Of a DNA stretch of 10,981 nucleotides, positions 1-6,495 are shown one piece after another. Origin of the DNA: Bacillota bacterium (GTDB lineage: Bacteria > Bacillota > Clostridia > Clostridiales > Clostridiaceae); contig JAEZKY010000036.1 in NCBI GenBank assembly GCA_023435985.1, positions 1-10,981 of the forward strand, written 5' to 3'. The stretch's first letter is position 1, and every line of letters starts with the position of its first letter. Below the pieces are notes generated by a model. It saw only the letters and a program-made list of their open reading frames with translations. It had not been told where the DNA came from and searched no databases. A program made the position numbers and the translations under genes.

Positions 1-121
1 TGCTTACTGTCTGATAAATAAAGTTACAAGCTAAATCACCTGAAGCATACCCAAGTTTTTCTTTCAAACTGATTTTTTCAAACACATTAGATGCCAATTG
101 ATTAGTTTTAGTAATATCCAT
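1..121 (-). CDS. GPH-family sugar:cation symporter, N-terminal 40 codons only
   Basis: The minus strand reads ATG at 121 and stays open to the window edge, so the gene is cut off after 40 codons. The visible protein contains the pattern LKEKLGYASGDLACNFIYQ. This matches the cytoplasmic lead-in and first membrane helix of glycoside-pentoside-hexuronide:cation symporters (the XynP, YicJ, YagG type), where a KLGYGxGDxA motif sits at the same place. A clear ribosome binding site (AAGGAGAG, 128..135) lies six bases upstream. The gene would bring xylosides, xylo-oligosaccharides or a sugar acid into the cell for the cytoplasmic GH43 enzyme encoded upstream in the same direction. Substrate cannot be read from this fragment. 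Family call is fairly sure; substrate is inferred from neighbours. Confidence 0.75.
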   Translation of the reverse strand, partial: MDITKTNQLASNVFEKISLKEKLGYASGDLACNFIYQTVS

Positions 122-186
122 TTAAAGCTCTCCTTTATTTTAATTTATAAGATTACTGCATTTATCAAGCTCATTTCATTAGCTAG

Positions 187-494
187 CTAAATGTTTTTTA
201 ATATTTTCACAAATTCTTGATTTATAATACAATTGTCAAATGCAACCGACTTCATAATTCTTCTAATATCCTCTTCACCTGTATTATACTGAGATACAAA
301 TTCTCCTATCCACATTGGGACTTCATACTTCTCCGCAAATCTCATATATTCAAAATCTTTAACAAGTTCATATATATTCATAATTCCACATTGCTGCTGC
401 TTCAATACTGTCATTTACTATTTGTATCACTTTCAAAATGCTTATATCCTAAAGTAAGTCTTATACAATTGACCCCTATTGATTCTATAAATTT
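187..494 (-). pseudogene. GH5-like glycoside hydrolase remnant (internal deletion)
   Basis: Two pieces of one gene seem to survive on the minus strand. Positions 494..411 read VKFIESIGVNCIRLTLGYKH then FESDTNSK and a stop; a VRLPxxYRHFE-like segment is typical of the N-terminal half of GH5 (cellulase-like) enzymes. Positions 414..187 read in another frame and include YEVPMWIGEF, the usual setting of the GH5 catalytic nucleophile glutamate near the C-terminal end of the barrel. In an intact GH5 these segments lie some 200 residues apart, so the middle of the barrel, including the acid/base region, is gone. The first piece follows the GH43 stop directly. The remnant sits between GH43 and the sugar transporter, so the operon once carried a second glycosidase. 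The GH5 call is from motif memory only. The 75-codon frame at 414..187 could still be translated, but not as a working enzyme. Confidence 0.55.
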
Positions 495-2149
495 TACAGT
501 TCTTTATACATAAAGTAATCAAAATCAGCCGGTTTATTAGTTCCACCATTATCCTGGCAGTGTATTCCCACAAATGCCCCCGTGAAGGCCGATCCTATTA
601 TATAATCATCCGATAACTTTTTAACTTCAAAGTTTACGGGTATTTCATTCCACTTTAATCCATCAAAAGAATAATGGAATTTATAAACATTAGTCTTGAC
701 TTCTACTTTTAGATGAACATATTCAACCTCAGCTGGAACAGGGATTATAGAATCATATATTGGCTGGGAAAATTCAGAGTTATCACATGAAATAATATCA
801 ATTACTCTTCCTTTTTCTTCATTCCAAGTTACATCAACTGTGGTCCAATTTTCTGTATTGTAATAGCATACAAGGCCAGCTGACTGCTGATAAGTATCCG
901 CATCAAATGAGACACTTGTTGCGGCAACAAAATTAAAAGACTGCCATCGTCTTGCTACGAACGCTTGCGTAAATTTAGAATTCAAGGATTCCTTACCATA
1001 TAATCTTAAGTTTCCTGGCTTTTCAGTTAGTGACATTATATTATCTGTTAATGGAATACGTAATGATTGAAAATTAATGTTTAATTTACTATCATCAAAG
1101 TCATCTCTTTCTGGATAGTCCTTTTCCCATTTTACTTCTTTAATATTATAAGGAGCATCAACTAACATGGCACCTTCTTTTCCACCTACTACATATGGCC
1201 AGCTATCACACCATTCAAGTTTTTGAATAGCTGTTTCTCTTCCAAGTGGACAATAGCCTCTAGGAGCTACATGTGTAAGTTGTTTTCCTGTCACGCTGTC
1301 GTATCCTCTTTGTTCTTTACCATAAGCCCTATCAGTTGGAAGAGATCTTCCTGTTAAATGAACAAGATACCATTCATCTGTGTGTGTATGAACGAGAGAT
1401 GCATGTCCACATTTTTGTAATTCATTTTCAGGTTTATGCCATGCAGTAAGTATAGGATTGTCAGGATGTACCTCATATGGTCCTTCTATATTCTTAGAAC
1501 GTGCTATTGTTGCAGCATGTTCATACTTTGTACCACCTTCAGCGGTTAAAAGATAATAATAGCCATCAATTTGATACAAATGAGGTCCTTCTGTTAATCC
1601 AAGCTCTGTACCTTTAAAAATTATTTGAGGCTTCCCAATTAATTGTTGTTTTTCTGGAGAATACTCTTGCATTACAATACCTCCAAATCTATTATGATTT
1701 ACTCTGTGATCTAACAGCATGTTTACTAAATACTTTTTACCACTTTTATCATGAAATAAGGAAGGATCAAAGCCTGAACTATTTAATTTAATTGGCTCGC
1801 TCCAAATCCCATCAATAGTTTCACAGGTAACTAAGTAATTATGACACACCTTCCAAGCTCCGTACGGAGCCTTTACATCTGTATATATTAGCCAAAATTT
1901 GTTGTCGCTATAACTTAAACAAGGAGCCCAAATACCACCTGAATCTGGATTGCCTTTCATATCCAATTGTGAAATTCTATTTAGAGGGCGAGCAACTAAC
2001 TTCCAATTAATTAAATCTTTCGAATGATAAATTTGAACTCCCGGAAACCATTCAAAAGTGGATACTGCAATATAATATTCCTCACCTACCCTGCAAATAC
2101 TTGGATCTGGATTAAATCCTCTTAGTATTGGATTTTTAATTTTCATCAT
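494..2149 (-). CDS. xynB: GH43 beta-xylosidase (XynB/SXA/YagH type)
   Basis: A 551-residue intracellular beta-xylosidase, possibly also alpha-L-arabinofuranosidase, releasing xylose from the non-reducing end of short xylo-oligosaccharides by inversion. There is no signal peptide, so it acts on imported substrate. It looks full-length next to Selenomonas SXA (about 538 residues). The five-bladed propeller shows the three acidic catalytic residues in their usual settings: Asp15 in NPDPS (general base), Asp128 in GFDPSLFHD (pKa modulator) and Glu187 in TEGPHL (general acid). The C-terminal beta-sandwich domain starts near residue 340 and carries the FTQAFVARRWQSF signature whose arginine reaches into the active site in SXA. 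A short insertion relative to SXA lies around residues 277 to 292. Two ATGs are adjacent; the ribosome binding site (AAAGGAGAG) suits either, and the second would give the SXA numbering. A 193-base gap to the dehydratase gene suggests it may have its own promoter. Confidence 0.93.
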   Translation of the reverse strand: MMKIKNPILRGFNPDPSICRVGEEYYIAVSTFEWFPGVQIYHSKDLINWKLVARPLNRISQLDMKGNPDSGGIWAPCLSYSDNKFWLIYTDVKAPYGAWKVCHNYLVTCETIDGIWSEPIKLNSSGFDPSLFHDKSGKKYLVNMLLDHRVNHNRFGGIVMQEYSPEKQQLIGKPQIIFKGTELGLTEGPHLYQIDGYYYLLTAEGGTKYEHAATIARSKNIEGPYEVHPDNPILTAWHKPENELQKCGHASLVHTHTDEWYLVHLTGRSLPTDRAYGKEQRGYDSVTGKQLTHVAPRGYCPLGRETAIQKLEWCDSWPYVVGGKEGAMLVDAPYNIKEVKWEKDYPERDDFDDSKLNINFQSLRIPLTDNIMSLTEKPGNLRLYGKESLNSKFTQAFVARRWQSFNFVAATSVSFDADTYQQSAGLVCYYNTENWTTVDVTWNEEKGRVIDIISCDNSEFSQPIYDSIIPVPAEVEYVHLKVEVKTNVYKFHYSFDGLKWNEIPVNFEVKKLSDDYIIGSAFTGAFVGIHCQDNGGTNKPADFDYFMYKEL

Positions 2150-2307
2150 AAACTTCTCTCCTTTGATTAATTGAATATTTATTTATATTTTTTATCCAAA
2201 TCATAAAAATTAATAAACTGCTGATATAATTGCATTTATCATAAGTATTCCTGTAAGCAGACCCTGAGTTTTAATTTTTCTTTATAAAGTTTAAATATTT
2301 TATATTA

Positions 2308-2322
2308 AATAATCGTTTACAA
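2308..2322 (-). promoter_or_regulatory. Candidate CcpA cre site upstream of the GH43 gene
   Basis: The minus strand reads TTGTAAACGATTATT. Against the Bacillus-type cre consensus WTGNAANCGNWNNCW every fixed position fits except the final C. It lies about 160 bases upstream of the GH43 start, in the only sizeable gap inside the cluster, which is where glucose repression of a xylosidase would be expected. No convincing -35/-10 pair could be placed next to it, so its relation to a promoter is open. Confidence 0.4.
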
Positions 2323-2342
2323 AATACTTATTATTATATGAA

Positions 2343-4079
2343 TCACTCTAAATAAGCGCCTTTCATCGCTGACACAGCTCCCCTTGTATAACGTCCAAAT
2401 ATTCCTTTTCTTGTTTCTATTTTAGGAATGCTCCAATCTGCCTTCCGTTCTTCTAATATTTTTTCTACTTCTTGTGGCTTACGTGGCTCTCCTTTAATCC
2501 CAACAATATTTAACTTACGTCCATTTATATCAAGTTCAATCAAATCTCCATCTTCTACAAATGCTATAGGCCCGCCTGTTGCTGCTTCAGGTGATATATG
2601 TCCAACGCATGGTCCTCTTGTAGCACCTGAAAAGCGTCCATCAGTTAACAAAACTGTTGAACCATTTAATCTTCTATCACATACTATAGCCTCTGTTGTC
2701 ATAAGCATCTCTGGCATTCCAGATCCCCTTGGCCCCTCATAGCGTATAATTAAAACTTCTCCTGGATTAATTTTGTCTTCAATTACAGCATTATGGCAAT
2801 CTTCCTCACAATTGAATACTCTTGCAGCTCCCACATGATACATCATATTTTTTGATACTGCTGCATATTTGATAACCGCACCTTCTGGAGCTAAATTTCC
2901 TTTCAGAACTGCAATAGAACCCATTTCCTTTGTTGTTTCAACTGGTTTTATTAATTGTTCGCGCTTCAATCCATAATTGTGAAGATATCCTTCTATTCTG
3001 TCAAAGAACCCATCATTTTTTATATCTTCAAGATTTTCTTTTAGGGTATTACCTGTTACTGTTAATACATTTAAATTTAAATAATCCTTTAATAACCATT
3101 GCACCATAGGAATACCCCCAGCAAACCAAAAAGCTTCAGTTGGGTATTCGCCACTAGGATATATGTTTCCTATATGTGGAATCTTATGATTGATCTCATC
3201 AAATAGTTCTGGCTTTAGTTCTATGCCAAGTTCATAAGCTATAGCTGGAAGATGCAGCATTGCATTTGTTGATCCACCTATAGCTGCATGTACAACAATT
3301 GCATTATAAAATGCCTCTGGAGTAAGTATATCCTTTGTCTTAACATTAGCTTTAACTAAATTCATAATCTGCTTTCCTGCTTTTCTAGCCATGGCTGTTA
3401 TATCTCGCATTGTTGCAGGAACAAGTGCACTTCCTGGTAAAGCTAAACCCAATGCTTCAGCTATACACTGCATAGTGCTGGCAGTACCAAGAAATTGGCA
3501 AGCTCCTACAGATGGACAGCCCGTCAACTTAAAATCGCGAACTTCTTGAGAAGTTATTGCATCTTTTTTCTTTTCTCTTAATGAAATGTCTCCAGCCCTT
3601 ATAGATGTTGACATATCTGGTGCTGGCCTCATACTTCCACCTGGAACAAATATGGCTGGCATATCCATACGTGCTGCTGCTTTGAGGTGAGCTGGAATTG
3701 ATTTATCGCATGAAGAAATTAAGACCATTCCATCCCATGAAACAAATGATCCATGTATTTCTACCATATCTGCAATGACTTCTCTTGAAGCTAATACAAA
3801 ATTCATTCCATCGTGCCCTTGAGCACATCCATCACAGATATCTGTAACATGAAATTGTCCTGGACGTCCTCCTTTTTCATACACACCAATACTTACTTGA
3901 TGCGTTAATCCCATAAGATGAGAACTTCCTGGATGACTGTCACCAAATACATCACCAATAAGTATTTGAGGTTTTTTTATGTCTTCTTCATCCCAATCCA
4001 TTCCCATTTGAAGAGAATCAATTTGTGACCATAATTTACGTTCTGAAGCACTTTTAGGTGTCATAAAATTATCTAGCAT
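2343..4079 (-). CDS. IlvD/Edd-family sugar-acid dehydratase, YagF/YjhG-like (probable D-xylonate dehydratase)
   Basis: A 578-residue Fe-S dehydratase, probably converting an aldonic acid such as D-xylonate to its 2-keto-3-deoxy acid in the cytoplasm. Family motifs are present: CDGCAQGHDGM (Cys82, Asp83, Cys85), SSCDKSIPA (Cys124, Asp125, Lys126 as likely cluster and metal ligands), GACQFLGTASTMQ (Cys194), VHAAIGGSTNAMLHLPAIA, and RFSGATRG with the serine that acts as base in related dehydratases. The N-terminal TPCNxHL motif of IlvD and L-arabinonate dehydratase is replaced by HPGSSHL. GACQFLGTAST, AAIGGSTN and TLKENLE resemble E. coli YjhG/YagF more than IlvD. At 578 residues it is shorter than YjhG (about 650) and near the length of IlvD-type enzymes. 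GGAG sits seven bases before ATG. The neighbours (YagE-like aldolase 60 bases upstream, IclR regulator, no ilvB/N/C genes) argue against branched-chain amino acid synthesis. Exact substrate uncertain. Confidence 0.85.
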   Translation of the reverse strand: MLDNFMTPKSASERKLWSQIDSLQMGMDWDEEDIKKPQILIGDVFGDSHPGSSHLMGLTHQVSIGVYEKGGRPGQFHVTDICDGCAQGHDGMNFVLASREVIADMVEIHGSFVSWDGMVLISSCDKSIPAHLKAAARMDMPAIFVPGGSMRPAPDMSTSIRAGDISLREKKKDAITSQEVRDFKLTGCPSVGACQFLGTASTMQCIAEALGLALPGSALVPATMRDITAMARKAGKQIMNLVKANVKTKDILTPEAFYNAIVVHAAIGGSTNAMLHLPAIAYELGIELKPELFDEINHKIPHIGNIYPSGEYPTEAFWFAGGIPMVQWLLKDYLNLNVLTVTGNTLKENLEDIKNDGFFDRIEGYLHNYGLKREQLIKPVETTKEMGSIAVLKGNLAPEGAVIKYAAVSKNMMYHVGAARVFNCEEDCHNAVIEDKINPGEVLIIRYEGPRGSGMPEMLMTTEAIVCDRRLNGSTVLLTDGRFSGATRGPCVGHISPEAATGGPIAFVEDGDLIELDINGRKLNIVGIKGEPRKPQEVEKILEERKADWSIPKIETRKGIFGRYTRGAVSAMKGAYLE

Positions 4080-4139
4080 TATAAAACTCCTTTCAAATAT
4101 TTACTATTTTAGATGTTAAATCTAATCCTGATTATCTAT

Positions 4140-5024
4140 TTAACCTTGCACAAGTTCTTTTATTTTTTCTTTAGTATCGTCATTAACTTTAATATCATAA
4201 TTTCTAAAAGATGTATTTATATCTAATTTTAAAGATATCTGAACAGCTTCCTTAAGTCCTACTATAAATGGATTAGTTAAGTCATATAATTCAGTTAATT
4301 TATTTATTTTATCTTGAAGAACTAACAATTTCTCAAAATCTTTATCTAGAAAGGCTTTATATGTATCTATAAATAATTTTGCATCTATATTAGTTAAACC
4401 TCCTATAATACCATCACCACCTGATAATAAGTTAGGTACTAAGTATTCATCAAATCCAGAAATTACACAAAAATCTTTGCGAGCTTTCTTTATTTTTTGA
4501 ACAAATTTTCTCACATTACTCATAGAATCTGTTGTATCTTTTATTCCAACAATATTTTTAAATTCACTAGCTAATCTAAATACTAATTCATACGATACGT
4601 TTACAGATGTTCTAGCAGGAAAATTATAAATCATAATAGGTAATTCTGTGTTTTTAGCTATTGTTGAATAATATTCATATATATAATTTTCATCCAGACC
4701 AAAAAAATATGGAGTTATAATCAAAACACCATCAGCATTTACTTCCTTAGAATATTTATTTAATACTATAACTTCTTCTATATTATTGCTTCCTGTACCA
4801 ATTATTAACTTTATTCTTCCATTCATAACTTCAGACACAAATTTGATATAATCTTTCTTTTCTTCCAAAGAAAGATTAAAAAATTCTCCAACAGATCCAA
4901 GCACAACAATTCCATCAACTCCATCATTAATTAATTTTTCAATTAAAACTTTAGAATTTTCTTCATCAATGCCTCCTTTTTCATTAAAAATGGTAATTAA
5001 TGGTGTATAAATTCCTTTAAACAT
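4140..5024 (-). CDS. DHDPS-family 2-keto-3-deoxy sugar-acid aldolase, YagE-like
   Basis: A 294-residue class I aldolase of the DapA/N-acetylneuraminate lyase superfamily. The likely reaction is cleavage of 2-keto-3-deoxy-xylonate (or a similar keto acid) to pyruvate and glycolaldehyde. The Schiff-base lysine is Lys162 in VGIKDTTDS; the family tyrosine is Tyr133 in IMIYNFPARTS. The pyruvate carboxylate loop is GSVGEF (43 to 48) instead of the GTTGE of true dihydrodipicolinate synthase. E. coli YagE has GSGGEFSQL at the same place, and NADGVLIITPYFF, YNFPARTS and GFDEYL...LSGGDG also parallel YagE. An excellent ribosome binding site (AAAGGGGGA, 5030..5038) precedes ATG. The gene begins 89 bases after the IclR stop, and a putative IclR operator sits in that gap; the dehydratase follows 60 bases downstream. 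A lysine-pathway role is unlikely on motif and context. Substrate chirality and chain length are not visible. Confidence 0.85.
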   Translation of the reverse strand: MFKGIYTPLITIFNEKGGIDEENSKVLIEKLINDGVDGIVVLGSVGEFFNLSLEEKKDYIKFVSEVMNGRIKLIIGTGSNNIEEVIVLNKYSKEVNADGVLIITPYFFGLDENYIYEYYSTIAKNTELPIMIYNFPARTSVNVSYELVFRLASEFKNIVGIKDTTDSMSNVRKFVQKIKKARKDFCVISGFDEYLVPNLLSGGDGIIGGLTNIDAKLFIDTYKAFLDKDFEKLLVLQDKINKLTELYDLTNPFIVGLKEAVQISLKLDINTSFRNYDIKVNDDTKEKIKELVQG

Positions 5025-5042
5025 AAAAATCCCCCTTTTATT

Positions 5043-5060
5043 CGTTTCATATTTGAAACG
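5043..5060. promoter_or_regulatory. Putative IclR-family operator before the aldolase-dehydratase genes
   Basis: The plus strand reads CGTTTCATATTTGAAACG, an inverted repeat with 7-base arms (CGTTTCA, TGAAACG) around four bases. It lies 19 bases upstream of the aldolase start, just before its ribosome binding site. The same GTTTCA then ATTTG core, with one extra base, recurs at the start site of the iclR promoter (5918..5930). GAAAC/GTTTC half sites also resemble KdgR-type IclR operators. A weak -10-like box (TATAGA on the minus strand) precedes it; no good -35 was found, so it may control read-through as well as initiation. Confidence 0.5.
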
Positions 5061-5080
5061 CCATTCTATATTAGAATTAT

Positions 5081-5113
5081 TTTTTAAGATGATTTATAAA
5101 ATCATCTTAAAAA
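5081..5113. repeat. Perfect 15-bp inverted repeat between iclR and the aldolase gene
   Basis: Arms TTTTTAAGATGATTT (5081..5095) and AAATCATCTTAAAAA (5099..5113) are exact reverse complements around a three-base loop. The repeat starts directly after the iclR stop codon. It would form an AU-rich hairpin in RNA from either strand. It has T before and A after the stem in both directions, with no free T-run following, so it is not a standard intrinsic terminator. It may slow read-through, shield the 3' end of the iclR message, or mark processing. Confidence 0.6.
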
Positions 5114-5881
5114 TTAAAACAAACTTTCTTTTATGTAGCCTAATTTTTTAGAAATATCCAAAGCAGCTTTAGTTACATATTTCTCATATATATTAATCTT
5201 CTCATCATTAATTTTTATCTTTAATGTTGAAATAGATACTGCTGCTATTGCTTGTCCTATTCTGTTATATATAGGTACAGCTATACAAAATAATCCTTCT
5301 TCATTTTCTTCATTAGAAATAGAATATCCTCTGTCTCTAATCAAATTTAAATTTTCTATCAAGCATTCTTTATCTATTATTGTATTTTGAGTTTTAGGAA
5401 CAAATGTAACTTGCTCAAAATATTTATTTAACTGCACATTATTATAAGTTGCTAAAATAGCCTTGCCTAAACTTGTTGAATACATTGATGTCCTAGATCC
5501 TAAATTGCCTGTTGTTCTTAAAGTGCCTTTTGATTCTCGTTTATCTAAATACACAAGTTCATTATCATTTACTACTGCTAGAAACACTGTTTCTCCAACT
5601 TTATCAGATAATTGCTCTAAGGTAGTACTAGCTATCTTAGTTAATTCCATTTTATTTAAATATAAACTTCCAAGTTCAAAAACGCCTACTCCCAATTCAT
5701 AATTCTTTAATTTCATATTACTTATTGACAAAAACTTTTCACTTACTAATGCATTAACTATATTAAATACGCTAGTTTTAGGTATATCAAGATATTTGCT
5801 TATTTCAGCTATTGTTACAGGTTCTTCACTTTCTCCAACAAACTTTAAAATTTCTATTCCTCTTAAAATTGCTGTATTCAA
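5114..5881 (-). CDS. IclR-family transcriptional regulator (XynR/YagI-like role), TTG start
   Basis: A 255-residue regulator starting at TTG (5881..5879), because AGGAGG (5889..5894) ends seven bases before it. An in-frame ATG at 5905 would add eight residues (MEWRGGDC), but that stretch encodes the ribosome binding site and the upstream ATG has none. Residues 1 to about 65 form the winged helix: ILRGIEILKFV, then the helix-turn-helix VTIAEISKYLDIPKTSVFNI. The rest is the IclR effector domain, with YSTSLGKAILA and RGYSISNEENEEGLFCIAVP as signatures. Family length is about 250. It is first in the row of catabolic genes and reads the same way. IclR members next to such genes usually repress them and release on binding a pathway acid; in E. 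coli the counterpart XynR controls the yag xylonate genes. Effector is inferred. Confidence 0.9.
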   Translation of the reverse strand: MNTAILRGIEILKFVGESEEPVTIAEISKYLDIPKTSVFNIVNALVSEKFLSISNMKLKNYELGVGVFELGSLYLNKMELTKIASTTLEQLSDKVGETVFLAVVNDNELVYLDKRESKGTLRTTGNLGSRTSMYSTSLGKAILATYNNVQLNKYFEQVTFVPKTQNTIIDKECLIENLNLIRDRGYSISNEENEEGLFCIAVPIYNRIGQAIAAVSISTLKIKINDEKINIYEKYVTKAALDISKKLGYIKESLF

Positions 5882-5898
5882 GCAATCTCCTCCTCGCC

Positions 5899-5928
5899 AT
5901 TCCATATATGGAATATTGTTTCAATATT
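5899..5928. promoter_or_regulatory. Overlapping palindromes at the iclR start site, putative autoregulatory operator
   Basis: Two inverted repeats overlap here. ATTCCATATATGGAAT (5899..5914) is a perfect 16-bp palindrome. AATATTG and CAATATT (5912..5918 and 5922..5928) are perfect 7-bp arms around TTT. The second contains GTTTCAATATTTG (5918..5930), one base longer than GTTTCATATTTG in the candidate operator before the aldolase gene. The site lies between the -10 box (5936..5941) and the ribosome binding site, the classical place for repression. Confidence 0.5.
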
Positions 5929-5935
5929 TGCACTT

Positions 5936-5964
5936 ATTATATATCCCTCTTTTTCTTTTGTCAA
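5936..5964 (-). promoter_or_regulatory. Near-consensus sigma-A promoter of the iclR gene
   Basis: On the minus strand, -35 TTGACA (5959..5964) and -10 TATAAT (5936..5941) are separated by exactly 17 bases. Transcription should start near 5929, about 48 bases before the TTG start. Both boxes are perfect, so the gene needs strong negative control, in keeping with the palindromes at the start site. Confidence 0.85.
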
Positions 5965-6114
5965 TTATATAACTTTGATAAATATTTAAGTTTTGAATAA
6001 ATACTTAAGTCTATATTTCTACATGTATATTCAGTAGCACAAATATATAGAATCTCTTCAATCATTGGATATATACAATGCAATCCTTCAACCTAAATGA
6101 AGAAGAGGGCGCTA

Positions 6115-6173
6115 GTTATAATCACTATGCCAATGTGAATTATAACATGTAAAGATATTAATTATAATTCACA
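6115..6173. repeat. Three copies of a GTGAATTATAAC-like motif, two forming a 12-bp inverted repeat
   Basis: TGTGAATTATAA (6134..6145) and TTATAATTCACA (6162..6173) are exact reverse complements, 16 bases apart. A third related copy, GTTATAATCAC (6115..6125), is inverted relative to the middle one. They lie just past the stop of the HxlR remnant on that gene's strand. They could be operators of a lost gene, or a mobile-element end. The lack of a T-run argues against a terminator. The rest of 5965 to 6188 shows nothing coding. Confidence 0.5.
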
Positions 6174-6188
6174 AGCCTACATATACGC

Positions 6189-6293
6189 TTACTGATGCTT
6201 ATTATTCCATTGCATCATTTCAACAAAAATAGGATATAAATCTTTCCCTGCCTGAGATAGTGAGTACTCAACATGTGGTGGAATTTCGTTAAA
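6189..6293 (-). pseudogene. HxlR-family regulator, C-terminal remnant
   Basis: The minus strand reads FNEIPPHVEYSLSQAGKDLY then PIFVEMMQWNNKHQ and a stop at 6189. EIPPHVEYSLSxxGxxLxPI is the hallmark of the wing and C-terminal helix of HxlR-type winged-helix regulators, which are about 100 to 120 residues long. Only the last 34 residues remain. The frame is closed by a stop just upstream (6297..6299), and the recognition helix is absent. The preceding bases belong to another decayed gene on the opposite strand, so a deletion fused the two. HxlR proteins usually sit beside redox genes, which fits the ferredoxin-like and reductase remnants nearby. Confidence 0.65.
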
Positions 6294-6303
6294 TTAGCTG
6301 CAT

Positions 6304-6462
6304 CTTTTTGTGTATTTATGCCTGGCAGTGATCAGTGAATCATATCTTGCTTGTATGCAATGGTGCCCGCAAAAATCTATACAATATAAAAAAGCTACTG
6401 TTAAAAGAGGTCGCTATCACAATCCAGAAATAAAAGTAAGCGAACTCATTCCCAAGCGTTAG
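6304..6462 (+). pseudogene. EFR1-type 4Fe-4S ferredoxin, C-terminal remnant
   Basis: A 52-codon open stretch with no start codon context ends at TAG (6460..6462). Its second half reads ACMQWCPQKSIQYKK, then RGRYHNPEIKVSELI. A CxxxCPxxAIxxG segment followed by K..RGRYxNPxVKxxEL is characteristic of the last part of EFR1-family ferredoxins (flavodoxin-like plus two 4Fe-4S sites), common in clostridia. Only the end of the second cluster motif (Cys, three residues, Cys-Pro) is left. The flavodoxin part and the first cluster are missing. It directly abuts the HxlR remnant. Identified by motif recall, without alignment. Confidence 0.5.
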
Positions 6463-6495
6463 ATTAAGCACAAATCAATATTTTACTAAATGTAA

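Noticed and set aside
179..190. 12-bp palindrome TTAGCTAGCTAA at the end of the GH5 remnant
   Set aside because: It is short, has no partner copy in the window, and contains the stop of the remnant frame; no function can be supported.
217..513. Plus-strand open frame of 98 codons
   Set aside because: It lies antisense to the GH5 remnant and the end of GH43, has no ribosome binding site, and its protein shows only AT-driven hydrophobic runs.
2428..2742. Plus-strand open frame of 104 codons
   Set aside because: It is antisense to the well-supported dehydratase gene and has no recognisable protein features.
2343..4079. Calling the dehydratase IlvD (branched-chain amino acid synthesis)
   Set aside because: Motifs are closer to YjhG/YagF, the TPCN motif is missing, and the neighbours are sugar-acid genes.
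4109..4125. Small inverted repeat TTAGAT-N5-ATCTAA between aldolase and dehydratase genes
   Set aside because: Six-base AT-rich arms are expected by chance here and no T-run follows.
4140..5024. Calling the aldolase DapA (lysine pathway)
   Set aside because: The GTTGE loop is replaced by GSVGE as in YagE-type enzymes, and the context is catabolic.
5463..6000. Plus-strand frames at 5463..5702 and 5812..6000
   Set aside because: Both are antisense to the IclR gene and its promoter, without start signals.
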